From Spongiimicrobium salis (GTDB taxonomy: Bacteria > Bacteroidota > Bacteroidia > Flavobacteriales > Flavobacteriaceae): a DNA stretch of 64,000 nucleotides. Both the position numbers and the translations under genes were made by a program. The notes below the pieces were generated by a model. It saw nothing but the letters and a program-made list of their open reading frames with translations, did not search any database and was not told the DNA's origin. Below, in pieces: positions 8,335-16,380 of the stretch; positions within the stretch are counted from its first letter, which is position 1, and every line of letters begins with the position of its first letter. The stretch is from the NCBI RefSeq assembly GCF_043678055.1, contig NZ_JBHEQA010000006.1:166555-230554 (forward strand). Direction: 5' to 3'.

Positions 8335-9366
8335 TTAAAAATTGATAGGTTCAAGAGCGGTTCCTTCAGGAAAGGCTTCTGGGTTGACATATATTTTTTG
8401 GGCTTCCAACTTCAATTGATAGGTAGCCACTTTTTCTGTAAAGGGCGGTGGAGATTGCCCATTATGTGGTAAATACTGGTACCCATGCCAGGGACAGGTT
8501 ACACATCCGTCTATTATTTTACCTTCTCCCAATGGACCGCCTTGATGTTTGCAGACGTTTGCAATGGCAGAGAGTTTGTTTTCATATTTAAAGATGGCAA
8601 TTCGCTCATTTTGAACCGTGAATATCTTCGCCCTATCTTCAGGAATATCGTCAATATGGCAAACAAATTTCCATCCTTCATCAGTACTAGGGGTTTTCCG
8701 AGCATCAATTTTGGTTTCTCTAAATGCGGTAAGGAGGTGCAAGGATGCAATAGTTGCAAATCCCAGACCTAAAAGACCAATGGACCAATAGGATGGTTGC
8801 TGTTGCAATGCTCCTAAAAAAACATGTAAAAGTACTAGGGCATAGGCAAAATAGACCATCATATGCAGGCGTTTCCACGTTCGTGGGGAAAGATTCTTTA
8901 GCCAAAAATCATGACTTGTAGAAGCCATCAAAAAGAGAATGATAAGGGCAAAGAAACCCAGAACTTGAAAGGGAAAATTGGTCAAGGAACCATATTCCAT
9001 ATTTGAGGTAAATAAGGCTACAATAGGATTGGTATCGCCCAAGGCATGAAATTGAAAAATAGAAATGCCCCCATGAATGAATGCTGCCAAAAACATAGTG
9101 ACTCCCAGGTGCCGTCTATTGTATAATAATGGGAGGAATCTAGTATTGATTCTAGCAAGAGGGCCTATGGCCAGTATAATATGCAACAAGCCTATTGCCA
9201 AAGTGCCAAAGGCCCTTATAATCATGGTTTCCGCGGTCATTTCCGGATTGGTGGCCAAACTGATTCCAATAAAGGCCAACATATAGCTAAAGATGCTTAT
9301 GGCAATCCATATATCATATGTTTTTTTGTGCTTGTTCCAAAGCACGGGTCTATAATCTAATCCCAT
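8335..9366 (-). CDS. Ferric-reductase-like membrane cytochrome b fused to a Rieske domain
   Basis: A 343-residue protein. Residues 20-215 form about six membrane helices of the ferric-reductase-like (MsrQ/YedZ-type) fold, with histidines suited to two b hemes: H62, H86, H98, H168 and H181. Residues 232-330 are a Rieske domain with C272, H274, C291 and H294 in VCKHQGGPLGEG and CVTCPWHGYQ. Its GGPLGEG loop matches the Rieske domain of the downstream-encoded partner at 9988-11943, so the two domains are paralogous. The likely role is electron transfer between the quinone pool or heme and soluble partners. It overlaps the preceding gene by 10 bp. Confidence 0.85.
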   Translation of the reverse strand: MGLDYRPVLWNKHKKTYDIWIAISIFSYMLAFIGISLATNPEMTAETMIIRAFGTLAIGLLHIILAIGPLARINTRFLPLLYNRRHLGVTMFLAAFIHGGISIFQFHALGDTNPIVALFTSNMEYGSLTNFPFQVLGFFALIILFLMASTSHDFWLKNLSPRTWKRLHMMVYFAYALVLLHVFLGALQQQPSYWSIGLLGLGFATIASLHLLTAFRETKIDARKTPSTDEGWKFVCHIDDIPEDRAKIFTVQNERIAIFKYENKLSAIANVCKHQGGPLGEGKIIDGCVTCPWHGYQYLPHNGQSPPPFTEKVATYQLKLEAQKIYVNPEAFPEGTALEPINF

Positions 9367-9773
9367 GGAAGGTCTACGCTTAAGAGTTCAACTTTTTTAA
9401 GGTCATCATAAATTCGAATACGTTTTACAGCATGGTCCACAGAAAAAGCATACACGCCTTTTTCTCCCAAGGCACCTAGGGAAGAAGCTTCATTGGAAGT
9501 AGCGGAAATACCATAAACTATAGGAGTGGGACTGCTGAGCGATTTTTTTAAAATAATCCGCAGATTGTTTGAATGTTCTTTTTCGTTTAATCCAATGAAA
9601 AATTGATCATTATCCAGAATAGCTTCTTGCTCTTCCGTGATTTGCCCAGAAAAATCGGCATCTGTTAAAGGAGAACCAGAAATTCCGATAACCGAAAACA
9701 CCAAGGTAACAGGAACCGTAATGAGGAGTAGCAGCCATATGATTTTATGGGCTTTTCTTAAATTGGATGTCAT
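9357..9773 (-). CDS. Small membrane-anchored protein, unknown
   Basis: A 138-residue protein with one N-terminal hydrophobic helix (IIWLLLLITVPVTLVFSVIG, residues 12-31) and a soluble domain that would face the periplasm. No family was recognised. The gene overlaps both neighbours (4 bp with the 71-residue membrane protein, 10 bp with the Rieske cytochrome), a sign of translational coupling. An accessory subunit of the membrane Rieske/cytochrome b complex is plausible but unproved. Confidence 0.65.
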   Translation of the reverse strand: MTSNLRKAHKIIWLLLLITVPVTLVFSVIGISGSPLTDADFSGQITEEQEAILDNDQFFIGLNEKEHSNNLRIILKKSLSSPTPIVYGISATSNEASSLGALGEKGVYAFSVDHAVKRIRIYDDLKKVELLSVDLPWD

Positions 9774-9985
9774 GGTTTACGGGATTTAGATATGATTTTT
9801 TTCAACAAGAGTGGCCAAAGACCAATAGCTCCCGGGATGAGCAATAGGCGAACCGTCCATTTGCTATCTGCAACAATTTCATCGATCACAAAAGCTCCTT
9901 TAAAGAAGAAGTAGAGTCCGAAAAGCAGCCCGATACCGCTATAAATGCCCAATAAAGAGATGGCGAATTGAATAGCTGTTTCCAT
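9770..9985 (-). CDS. Small two-helix membrane protein
   Basis: A 71-residue protein with two hydrophobic segments (ISLLGIYSGIGLLFGLYFFF and VRLLLIPGAIGLWPLLL) and a basic C-terminus (KKIISKSRKP). It starts 2 bp after the TPP-enzyme stop and overlaps the next gene by 4 bp. Size and context suggest a small subunit or assembly factor of the membrane redox complex encoded here. The family was not recognised. Confidence 0.65.
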   Translation of the reverse strand: METAIQFAISLLGIYSGIGLLFGLYFFFKGAFVIDEIVADSKWTVRLLLIPGAIGLWPLLLKKIISKSRKP

Positions 9986-9987
9986 CT

Positions 9988-11943
9988 TTAAATGAGATTA
10001 ACGTCCGTAATAATTTCTAGGAGACCAGGACCCTCATGCTCAAATAAGGCTTTCATGGCAGCGTCCAGATCATTGTTCTGGTCTACCCTTTGCCCCCAGG
10101 CGCCACAGGAAATTGCATATTCTGCGAAATTGGGATTGGACAAGGCTGTTTTCCAAACATCAAATTCACCGGCACGTTGCTCCTTGGAAATTTTTCCCAA
10201 TTCGTGATTGTTCAGCACCACTAATTTTATGGGCATATTATATTTGACCAGTGTAGTGATTTCGGCAAGATATTGGCAAAGTCCACCGTCTCCCGCCACG
10301 GCCACCACCGGTCTTGAATTCCCTACGGCAGTCCATGCTCCGATGGCTGCAGGTAGTGCAAACCCAATGGACCCCAAATAACCGGACATTAAAAAGTCCT
10401 GGTCCTCCGGTTCAAAATAACGCCCAAAAGAATAGGCATTGTTCCCAACATCGGCGCACATTACCGCATTCTTTGGGGTATGGCGATTCATGGCCTCAAA
10501 AACAGCAATGGAACTCCAGCCATTTTCAGAAGTTTCCGTAAGTCGTTTTGCTTTTTCTTCCTTCCAAATGGCCCATCTTTCTGCGATTTCGGATTTTTGG
10601 TCGAGAGTGTCCGTTTGTCCTTTTAATGCATTTTGGAATATATTCAGTGTTCTTGAAATTTCGCCCCATACAGCCACGTCAACTTCGTGGAATTTACTCA
10701 AGGCCAACGGATCAAAATCTACTTGGATCGTGGGTTTTTTTGGAGTGATTCCCGTATGATTGGAGAAAGAAGCCCCAAAAACGATCAACAAATCAGCTTC
10801 ATTCATAAACCAGGAAGCAATAGGCGTTCCACTTCGTCCTAGAACACCACAACCTAAGGGGTGACTATCTGCAATGAGGCCTTTCCCTTTAAAGGTTGTG
10901 ACCACAGCAGCATTTAAGCTTTCGGCAAAAGCCACAACGGCAGCTTTGTGCGCTCTAGCCCCATGGCCCATAATGATCAATGGGCGTTTTGCGTTTTTAA
11001 TAAGGGCTATAGCTTTATTGGACATATCTTCCGGAGGTGCTATTTCTAAAGGGGTTATCCTATTGGTAGGATGTTGCGCCTTTGCTCCAGTTTTAATCTT
11101 GCGTTCTTGAACTTCGTCGGGGAAAGTAAGATGGGAAACATCTCTCTTTAGAATGGCATGTTTAACCGCCAAGGACATAAGTTCTGCGTGTTTGCTGTCA
11201 CTTTGTACCCTTTGATTGAACTCTGCTACGGTATCAAAAGCCCGTACCAGGTCCACTTCCTGAAAATTCCCGGTTCCCACCACTTGGGTAGCCACCTGCC
11301 CGGTAAGGGCCAAAAAGGGCGCTCGATCGACCTTTGCATCCCACATGCCTGTATATAAATTGGTTGCTCCCGGTCCGGCAATAGTAAAGCAGGCTGCAGG
11401 TTTCCCTGTTAGTTTGCCATAGGCGGAAGCAGCAAAAGCTGCTGCACCTTCATGACGAATACCATAAAAATTAAGGTTCCCTTTTTGTTCCTGTCGCTTC
11501 ATGGCATCAGCAAACCCAAGATTGGAATGGCCTACCATTCCAAAAACCTTGGTCACGCCCCAATTGATCATGGTTTCCACCATGACATCGGATATGGTGG
11601 GTTGGTGCACCTCTTCCTCTTCCATACCAATATAAATGGCATCTCCTTCTTCCTTTACAGGGAAAGTCTCCACACCATCGTCAAATCCTCCTGGAGGCAA
11701 ACCTGTACAGGGGTGAAAATCCCAACCATGCCATGGACAACGCAGCATTCCGTTTTCAATAGACCCTTCGCCCAAAGGACCTCCCTGATGTGGGCATTTA
11801 TTATCTAAAGCTGAAAACTTTCCTTCAAAATGAGTCAGGCAAAGCCCCTTATGTTGAACCGTTACAGTTTTTACTCTTCCTTCGGGCAGATCTTTTCGAT
11901 GGTCTAAAACCCTATGCCATGTGATGTTTTTTTTCGTGCTCAT
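9988..11943 (-). CDS. Rieske domain fused to a thiamine-diphosphate enzyme (pyruvate oxidase/acetolactate synthase-like)
   Basis: A 651-residue cytoplasmic protein. Residues 1-107 form a Rieske ferredoxin domain with C50, H52, C69 and H72 (CPHQGGPLGEG, CPWHGWDF). Residues 115-651 form a complete ThDP enzyme of the pyruvate oxidase/acetolactate synthase class: Pyr domain with catalytic E165 in GIRHEGAAAF, central domain with RPLIIMGHGARAHKA, and PP domain with the Mg-ThDP motif VVAVAGDGGL ending about 27 residues on in VVLNNHELGK. The chemistry would be 2-keto-acid decarboxylation with electrons passed to the [2Fe-2S] centre, which is inference. Ordinary family members of about 550-600 residues lack the Rieske part. 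The gene lies between two other operon genes with gaps of 11 and 2 bp. Confidence 0.88.
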   Translation of the reverse strand: MSTKKNITWHRVLDHRKDLPEGRVKTVTVQHKGLCLTHFEGKFSALDNKCPHQGGPLGEGSIENGMLRCPWHGWDFHPCTGLPPGGFDDGVETFPVKEEGDAIYIGMEEEEVHQPTISDVMVETMINWGVTKVFGMVGHSNLGFADAMKRQEQKGNLNFYGIRHEGAAAFAASAYGKLTGKPAACFTIAGPGATNLYTGMWDAKVDRAPFLALTGQVATQVVGTGNFQEVDLVRAFDTVAEFNQRVQSDSKHAELMSLAVKHAILKRDVSHLTFPDEVQERKIKTGAKAQHPTNRITPLEIAPPEDMSNKAIALIKNAKRPLIIMGHGARAHKAAVVAFAESLNAAVVTTFKGKGLIADSHPLGCGVLGRSGTPIASWFMNEADLLIVFGASFSNHTGITPKKPTIQVDFDPLALSKFHEVDVAVWGEISRTLNIFQNALKGQTDTLDQKSEIAERWAIWKEEKAKRLTETSENGWSSIAVFEAMNRHTPKNAVMCADVGNNAYSFGRYFEPEDQDFLMSGYLGSIGFALPAAIGAWTAVGNSRPVVAVAGDGGLCQYLAEITTLVKYNMPIKLVVLNNHELGKISKEQRAGEFDVWKTALSNPNFAEYAISCGAWGQRVDQNNDLDAAMKALFEHEGPGLLEIITDVNLI

Positions 11944-11954
11944 ATAGTGTGATG

Positions 11955-12701
11955 TTATTTTTTATAGGCTGTTAATGCTTCCGTGAGGAAGGTGACTGCC
12001 GTATGATGATCAATTCCCGTTGCGGCTAAGGTAGCTCCCTTAAAGCTGCTATTGTGCCAGCTACCCTTTGTTAATTCAGAAAAAGTGGAGGTGTCCAAGC
12101 CGTCATGACCTCGATATCCGCTAATATAGAAATAATGGTCGTTGATCATGGAATCGGGGACGGAAAGGCCCAATCCAATAGAGCGATCGCTACCATCCGC
12201 TAAAAAAACAAATGCCCCTGTATCAAAGTGATGCGGCCATATTCTAATTTCTGAGTCAAGCCGATGTTCTGTTAGAAAACTGCTCAATACGGAATGGGCC
12301 AAGATTCGTAATTGGGTTAAGGCCTGGAGCCTATCTTTATCGATAAGTTTAAAAACAAAATCGTCCGTAATCGTATAGGGGAGCTCATAATGCGGTGCAT
12401 AGGAATAGCTGTTTTCTATTTCGGATTTTTCAACACATTCCCGTATCCATTGTAAAATATCGGCATGGGAAGTATTGTCCAATGCCAATACCGTACTGCC
12501 ATTGGGATTGCGCCACTCTAAGGCAAATTGGGCATAATCTAAAAGTAAAACGCTGCCATTGGTGTCCAAAGGCCGGGAAAACATTTTTTTCTCTTCCACG
12601 GAAAAACCGAGATTGGTATGACTGTCGTCTTCTTTTTTGGCAACAAAACTTGCCCCGGCCATAGCCAAGTATTGTGCGGCAAAATGCATCATTTTTTCCA
12701 T
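11955..12701 (-). CDS. Conserved-looking protein of unknown function
   Basis: A 248-residue soluble protein that I do not recognise. It has no signal peptide or membrane helix. A histidine-rich core, IRIWPHHFDTGAFVFLA followed by SIGLGLSVPDSMINDHYFY and a C-terminal GIDHHTAVTFLTEAL, suggests possible metal binding. It lies 10 bp after the glutamate-synthase-like gene and 11 bp before the TPP enzyme, so it is firmly part of the three-Rieske operon and may act in the same pathway. Confidence 0.65.
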   Translation of the reverse strand: MEKMMHFAAQYLAMAGASFVAKKEDDSHTNLGFSVEEKKMFSRPLDTNGSVLLLDYAQFALEWRNPNGSTVLALDNTSHADILQWIRECVEKSEIENSYSYAPHYELPYTITDDFVFKLIDKDRLQALTQLRILAHSVLSSFLTEHRLDSEIRIWPHHFDTGAFVFLADGSDRSIGLGLSVPDSMINDHYFYISGYRGHDGLDTSTFSELTKGSWHNSSFKGATLAATGIDHHTAVTFLTEALTAYKK

Positions 12702-12711
12702 TGTACGTTGT

Positions 12712-14325
12712 TTAAGCGTTCATACCGGCATAGGGAACTCCCGCAAGACGATACATATCATGATTAAAGGTAGAAAGGTCATTGGAATTAAATTTTCCGA
12801 TATCGTCATAACCACAGGATCTGGCTACTACTTTGATCAGATCATTCGTAGCTTCAAAATAATTGTGCAACTGTTTTGCAGAGGATTCTATGATTAATCT
12901 ACTACGTAAGGATTCCTTTTGAGTGGCGATTCCTACGGGGCAGTTATTGCTTCCACAGGCCCGCATCCCCAAACAACCAATGGCCTGCAAGGCGGAATTG
13001 GATACGGCAATGGCATCTGCGCCGAGCATCAAGGCCTTGGCAAAATCTTCTGCAATTCGTAAACCTCCAGTTATCACCAACGTAATATCTTCTGCTCCAA
13101 CGCTATCTAAATATTTTCTCGCTCTTGCTAAAGCAGGAATGGTAGGGACATTAATATTATCTCTCAGAATGGTAGGGGCCGAGCCGGTTCCGCCGCCGCG
13201 TCCATCCAAAATAATATAATCCACACCTACATCTAGGGCAAATTGGATGTCTTTTTCAATATGACTTGCGGCAATTTTAAATCCAATAGGTATTCCCCCG
13301 GTACGTTCACGTACCTTTTGGGCAAAAGCCCTAAAATCTTCAACACCATGAAAATCGGGAAATGTCGCAGGAGAAATGGCCGTTTCTCCTTGTTTTAAAC
13401 CGCGGACTTCCGCTATTTCCGCACTAACCTTAGTACCCGGTAAATGCCCTCCAGTACCCGTCTTGGCACCCTGACCTCCCTTGAAATGGAAAGCCTGTAC
13501 CCGATCTAACTTATCCCAGGAGAATCCAAATTGTGCAGAAGCCAACTCATAAAAATACTTGGAATTGTTTTCTTGTTCTTGAGGGAGCATTCCTCCTTCT
13601 CCGGAACAAATGCCGGTTCCCGCCATTTCGGCTCCCTTGGATAAGGCAATCTTTGCCTCGCGCGACAAGGCTCCAAAACTCATATCGCTAACAAATAATG
13701 GAATATCCAAATGCAGTGGTTTTTTTGCCTTAGGACCAATAACCACTTTCGTGGCAACGTCTTCATGGTCTAACAAAGGTCTGCTTGCCAATTGTGCTGG
13801 TAAAAATTGAATGTCACTCCATTGAGGTAGCGTAGTTCTATCTACTCCCATAGAGGCAGAAAAACCATGATGCCCCAAATTTTTTAGTCCATTTTGTGCG
13901 AGCTCCTTAATATAGGAAGTATAAGGTTCCGTTTCTTCAGGATGCGTGTCTGCATATGCACCTAAGTAGCTATCCCGATTGAACGGTTGCGGGTGATTGT
14001 GAAGATAATTATTGATTTCTGCTTCATCGACATAGACTTCATCTCCTTCTATTTTTACGCTGAATTTATGAAGTACCTCCTTGTTATTGTATTCAGAAAC
14101 CCCGGTATCATAGCGGTAATCCCAACCGTGAACACCGCAGATAAGGTTATGCCCTTCAATATGTCCATCGGCCATTAATGCGCCTCGGTGTAGGCATCGG
14201 CCATATAGTACAGAAACATCCTCATCGAATTTCACAATGACCAAATCTAATCCATTGACTAGGGCATGTGTAGGTTGTTTGTCCTGTAGCGCACTAATTT
14301 GTGCTATTTTAATTGGTTTTTCCAT
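12712..14325 (-). CDS. Rieske domain fused to an FMN-binding glutamate-synthase-like domain
   Basis: A 537-residue protein. Residues 1-100 are a Rieske-type domain with C44, H46, C63 and H66 (RCLHRGALMADG, LICGVHGWDYRY). Residues 130-520 match the FMN/[3Fe-4S] central domain of glutamate synthase: FSASMGVDR, GGQGAKTGTGGHLPG, LDGRGGGTGSAP, and a cluster motif CLGMRACGSNNCPVG (Cys-X5-Cys-X4-Cys). The amidotransferase domain and its N-terminal catalytic cysteine are absent, so it cannot use glutamine as classical GOGAT does. Stand-alone domains of this kind are annotated as FMN-binding glutamate synthase family. The Rieske domain may replace the small subunit or ferredoxin as electron donor, which is inference. 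A gap of 57 bp separates it from the preceding zinc-ribbon gene. Confidence 0.88.
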   Translation of the reverse strand: MEKPIKIAQISALQDKQPTHALVNGLDLVIVKFDEDVSVLYGRCLHRGALMADGHIEGHNLICGVHGWDYRYDTGVSEYNNKEVLHKFSVKIEGDEVYVDEAEINNYLHNHPQPFNRDSYLGAYADTHPEETEPYTSYIKELAQNGLKNLGHHGFSASMGVDRTTLPQWSDIQFLPAQLASRPLLDHEDVATKVVIGPKAKKPLHLDIPLFVSDMSFGALSREAKIALSKGAEMAGTGICSGEGGMLPQEQENNSKYFYELASAQFGFSWDKLDRVQAFHFKGGQGAKTGTGGHLPGTKVSAEIAEVRGLKQGETAISPATFPDFHGVEDFRAFAQKVRERTGGIPIGFKIAASHIEKDIQFALDVGVDYIILDGRGGGTGSAPTILRDNINVPTIPALARARKYLDSVGAEDITLVITGGLRIAEDFAKALMLGADAIAVSNSALQAIGCLGMRACGSNNCPVGIATQKESLRSRLIIESSAKQLHNYFEATNDLIKVVARSCGYDDIGKFNSNDLSTFNHDMYRLAGVPYAGMNA

Positions 14326-14382
14326 ATGCGTTATCTTTTGTATTGTTTTATCTATTGGATGTTATTGACTTTTCTTTTAAAA

Positions 14383-14655
14383 TTAGGCTTCATGAACAAT
14401 TTTACAAGTTGGGCATTCTAAGCCATGAAGGCTACTTTTTAAGGTGATGCCGTTTAAATGGGTGACTATAAAATCCTGTATGAAAGCGTGTTTACGAGTT
14501 CTATTGTTTACTTCTATCTGTATATCCTTGTATTTCTCTCGAATAATATTTCCGTATTCCTGATCTCCCCAACAGTTTGGACAAACACCAGCAGGGACTT
14601 TTGAGAATTCATCTTCTTTTTTACTTCCGAAAAGCTTTTTGAAAAAAGCAGTCAT
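14383..14655 (-). CDS. Small zinc-ribbon-like protein
   Basis: A 90-residue protein with a basic N-terminus (MTAFFKKLFGSKKED) and two CxxC knuckles, VCPNCWGDQEYG and LECPTCKIVHEA, about 55 residues apart, which probably hold one Zn2+ together. The middle is a mixed basic helix. It is the first gene of the run leading into the Rieske operon (57-bp gap) and follows the only promoter-like sequence seen there. Function unknown; a maturation factor or regulator is possible. Confidence 0.7.
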   Translation of the reverse strand: MTAFFKKLFGSKKEDEFSKVPAGVCPNCWGDQEYGNIIREKYKDIQIEVNNRTRKHAFIQDFIVTHLNGITLKSSLHGLECPTCKIVHEA

Positions 14656-14702
14656 AATATGGGCTATTTATAGGTTTAATTAAGGTTTTCCTTATAGTAT
14701 TC

Positions 14703-14710
14703 CAAAGCTA
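14703..14710 (-). promoter_or_regulatory. Candidate -7 element for the Rieske operon
   Basis: Minus-strand TAGCTTTG matches the Bacteroidota -7 consensus TAnnTTTG and lies about 48 bp before the zinc-ribbon start codon. No clear -33 TTG is present. Upstream are two short GC dyads, AGGGTTTCCCT (14739-14749) and TGGGGAACCCCA (14840-14851), which could be regulator sites. Confidence 0.4.
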
Positions 14711-14876
14711 AAAAGCAGGATGCTACCATTGAAGCGATAGGGTTTCCCTTTGTTGGTCAAAACAATAAAAAAACATAAGATAAGTTTTTTAACCCTATTG
14801 ATACCTGGATGGAAAAACTTTCTTGAATCCATAAGCGGATGGGGAACCCCAAAAAACAGATGTGATGCCATAGGAA

Positions 14877-15539
14877 TCAGGAGGTTTTGGCCATAGAGAT
14901 GTTTTGTGAGTCATAGTCAATAGTTCCTTCCTTACGCAGGCTACTTAAGATATTATTGACGGTTTGTCTAGAGGTATTGGTGAGATTGCCAATATCCTTA
15001 TGGGATAAGAGGTTCTTGGCAATTAGTAGATCTCCTTCCTCTTTTCCAAATTCTTGAATATAATCCGAAATAAACTCTTTTATACGCGTGGCGCTGTCTT
15101 TGTGGATTAGATCTTGTAGTCTTCGCTCTAATTTTTTGATCCGTAGTCCATAAACCTTTAGAATACCATTTTTAAGAGATCGATGTTCTTCCATCAGTTG
15201 CTGCATCATATCGGCAGTGATATAACAAATGGTAGAATCTTCTAGAGCATATGCTTTTTCTTCTGAAGCGGCCTCTTCATTGTACAGGGCCAATTCTCCA
15301 AAAATATTCCCTTTTTTTACGATAAACTTGACCGTATTATTCGTGCTATTGATAATCTTGACCGTACCTTTTTTCAAAAAAAAGATGCAGCCTTTTTCGT
15401 CATAGTTCAGGGGGATAGGATTTCCTTTATCGAAATGTTCCATCTCCAGAATTTTGCACATATGCATGAGGGTGGACATTCCCAGTTTTTTAAAAAGGTT
15501 AAACCCCTCTAAAAACCAATACTTTGTTAGTGTATTCAC
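14877..15539 (-). CDS. Crp/Fnr-family transcriptional regulator
   Basis: A 220-residue regulator. Residues 15-130 form a cyclic-nucleotide-binding-type beta roll (IFFLKKGTVKIINS, GNIFGELALYNEE), then a long dimer helix and a C-terminal winged helix with SHKDIGNLTNTSRQTVNNILSSLRKE, close to the Crp recognition helix pattern. No N-terminal cysteine cluster is present, so it is not a classical Fe-S FNR. It lies just upstream of the Rieske operon on the same strand and is an obvious candidate for its control. Confidence 0.88.
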   Translation of the reverse strand: MNTLTKYWFLEGFNLFKKLGMSTLMHMCKILEMEHFDKGNPIPLNYDEKGCIFFLKKGTVKIINSTNNTVKFIVKKGNIFGELALYNEEAASEEKAYALEDSTICYITADMMQQLMEEHRSLKNGILKVYGLRIKKLERRLQDLIHKDSATRIKEFISDYIQEFGKEEGDLLIAKNLLSHKDIGNLTNTSRQTVNNILSSLRKEGTIDYDSQNISMAKTS

Positions 15540-15780
15540 AAGAAAGATGTTAGTTGTTCGGGCTAAAAATACTGATTTCTAATTCTTTTGCATAAAACAG
15601 AATATTAGAAAGTTACTTTGAACGACAACTGCATCTTTTTATTTGGCAAACATGATCAGAAGGCAAGCGTTTGAACTTCTTATGGTAATGATGGACCTAC
15701 TGCATACGAGGAGATTTCTGGCTTGTATTCCAAAAAAAAAGAAAATCATCTGTAATTTATAAGATAAAAGAGGTCATAGG

Positions 15781-16182
15781 CTAGCGCTCCATAGCAATAT
15801 TTTGGGTTTTTGCATATTGCCTGGCTTCTTCCACGAAAAAACCTTCCACCACTTCCTTGAGATGCGCTTCTTTCAGTACGGAGTTTGCGGAACGATAATC
15901 TTCCTGTATCAATTGTGAAGCAGGAAAGCTATGACATTGTAATTCTTTTCCATCCCCATCGGTAACCTTCAAGGTGGCGGTTCCCTGCAATAAAGATTCT
16001 CCACTGACCGTCAGGGTATAGTCTGCATCTTTAATCGTATCGGAAAAAGGCTTTTGAAAAGTGCTTTGAAGAAGGATGTCTGATTTTAGCGTAGATGTTC
16101 TTCGGGCGATTTCTGAAGGTTTTTTATCATTGCTACAGGAGATAAATAGGGCAGATAGTGCTATTAGAATATGGAGTTTCAT
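15781..16182 (-). CDS. Small lipoprotein, likely target of the adjacent two-component system
   Basis: A 133-residue protein with a lipoprotein signal peptide (MKLHILIALSALFISC, then SNDKK). The mature part is polar, with a beta-rich centre (DADYTLTVSGESLLQGTATL). The family is unknown. Its upstream region carries the same palindrome and -7 arrangement as the histidine kinase operon that precedes it, so it is probably controlled by that system (see the regulatory entries). Confidence 0.75.
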   Translation of the reverse strand: MKLHILIALSALFISCSNDKKPSEIARRTSTLKSDILLQSTFQKPFSDTIKDADYTLTVSGESLLQGTATLKVTDGDGKELQCHSFPASQLIQEDYRSANSVLKEAHLKEVVEGFFVEEARQYAKTQNIAMER

Positions 16183-16206
16183 CTTTTAGTTGTTTTATAG
16201 TACACT

Positions 16207-16281
16207 ACAAAGATGCGGGATGGTCTAAGGAAAGAATACACCCTAAGCGGCTAAAATCCATACCCTGATTTCAGGGAGTAT
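16207..16281 (-). promoter_or_regulatory. Promoter and palindromic activator site of the lipoprotein gene
   Basis: The palindrome CCCTGATTTCAGGG (inside 16260-16281) is preceded on its far side by CGGCTAAA and followed 53 bp downstream by ACAAAGATGC (minus-strand CATCTTTG, one base off the -7 consensus). The same layout occurs at 19029-19104. Confidence 0.65.
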
Positions 16282-16380
16282 AGGACCATTTAAACATCCT
16301 AAAGACCTTTAGGGCTTCGTTTTTTAGGTATGTTAATGCGTATCTAGAATGGCGTTTTTGAAAGAATCCGTTCAAAAACA

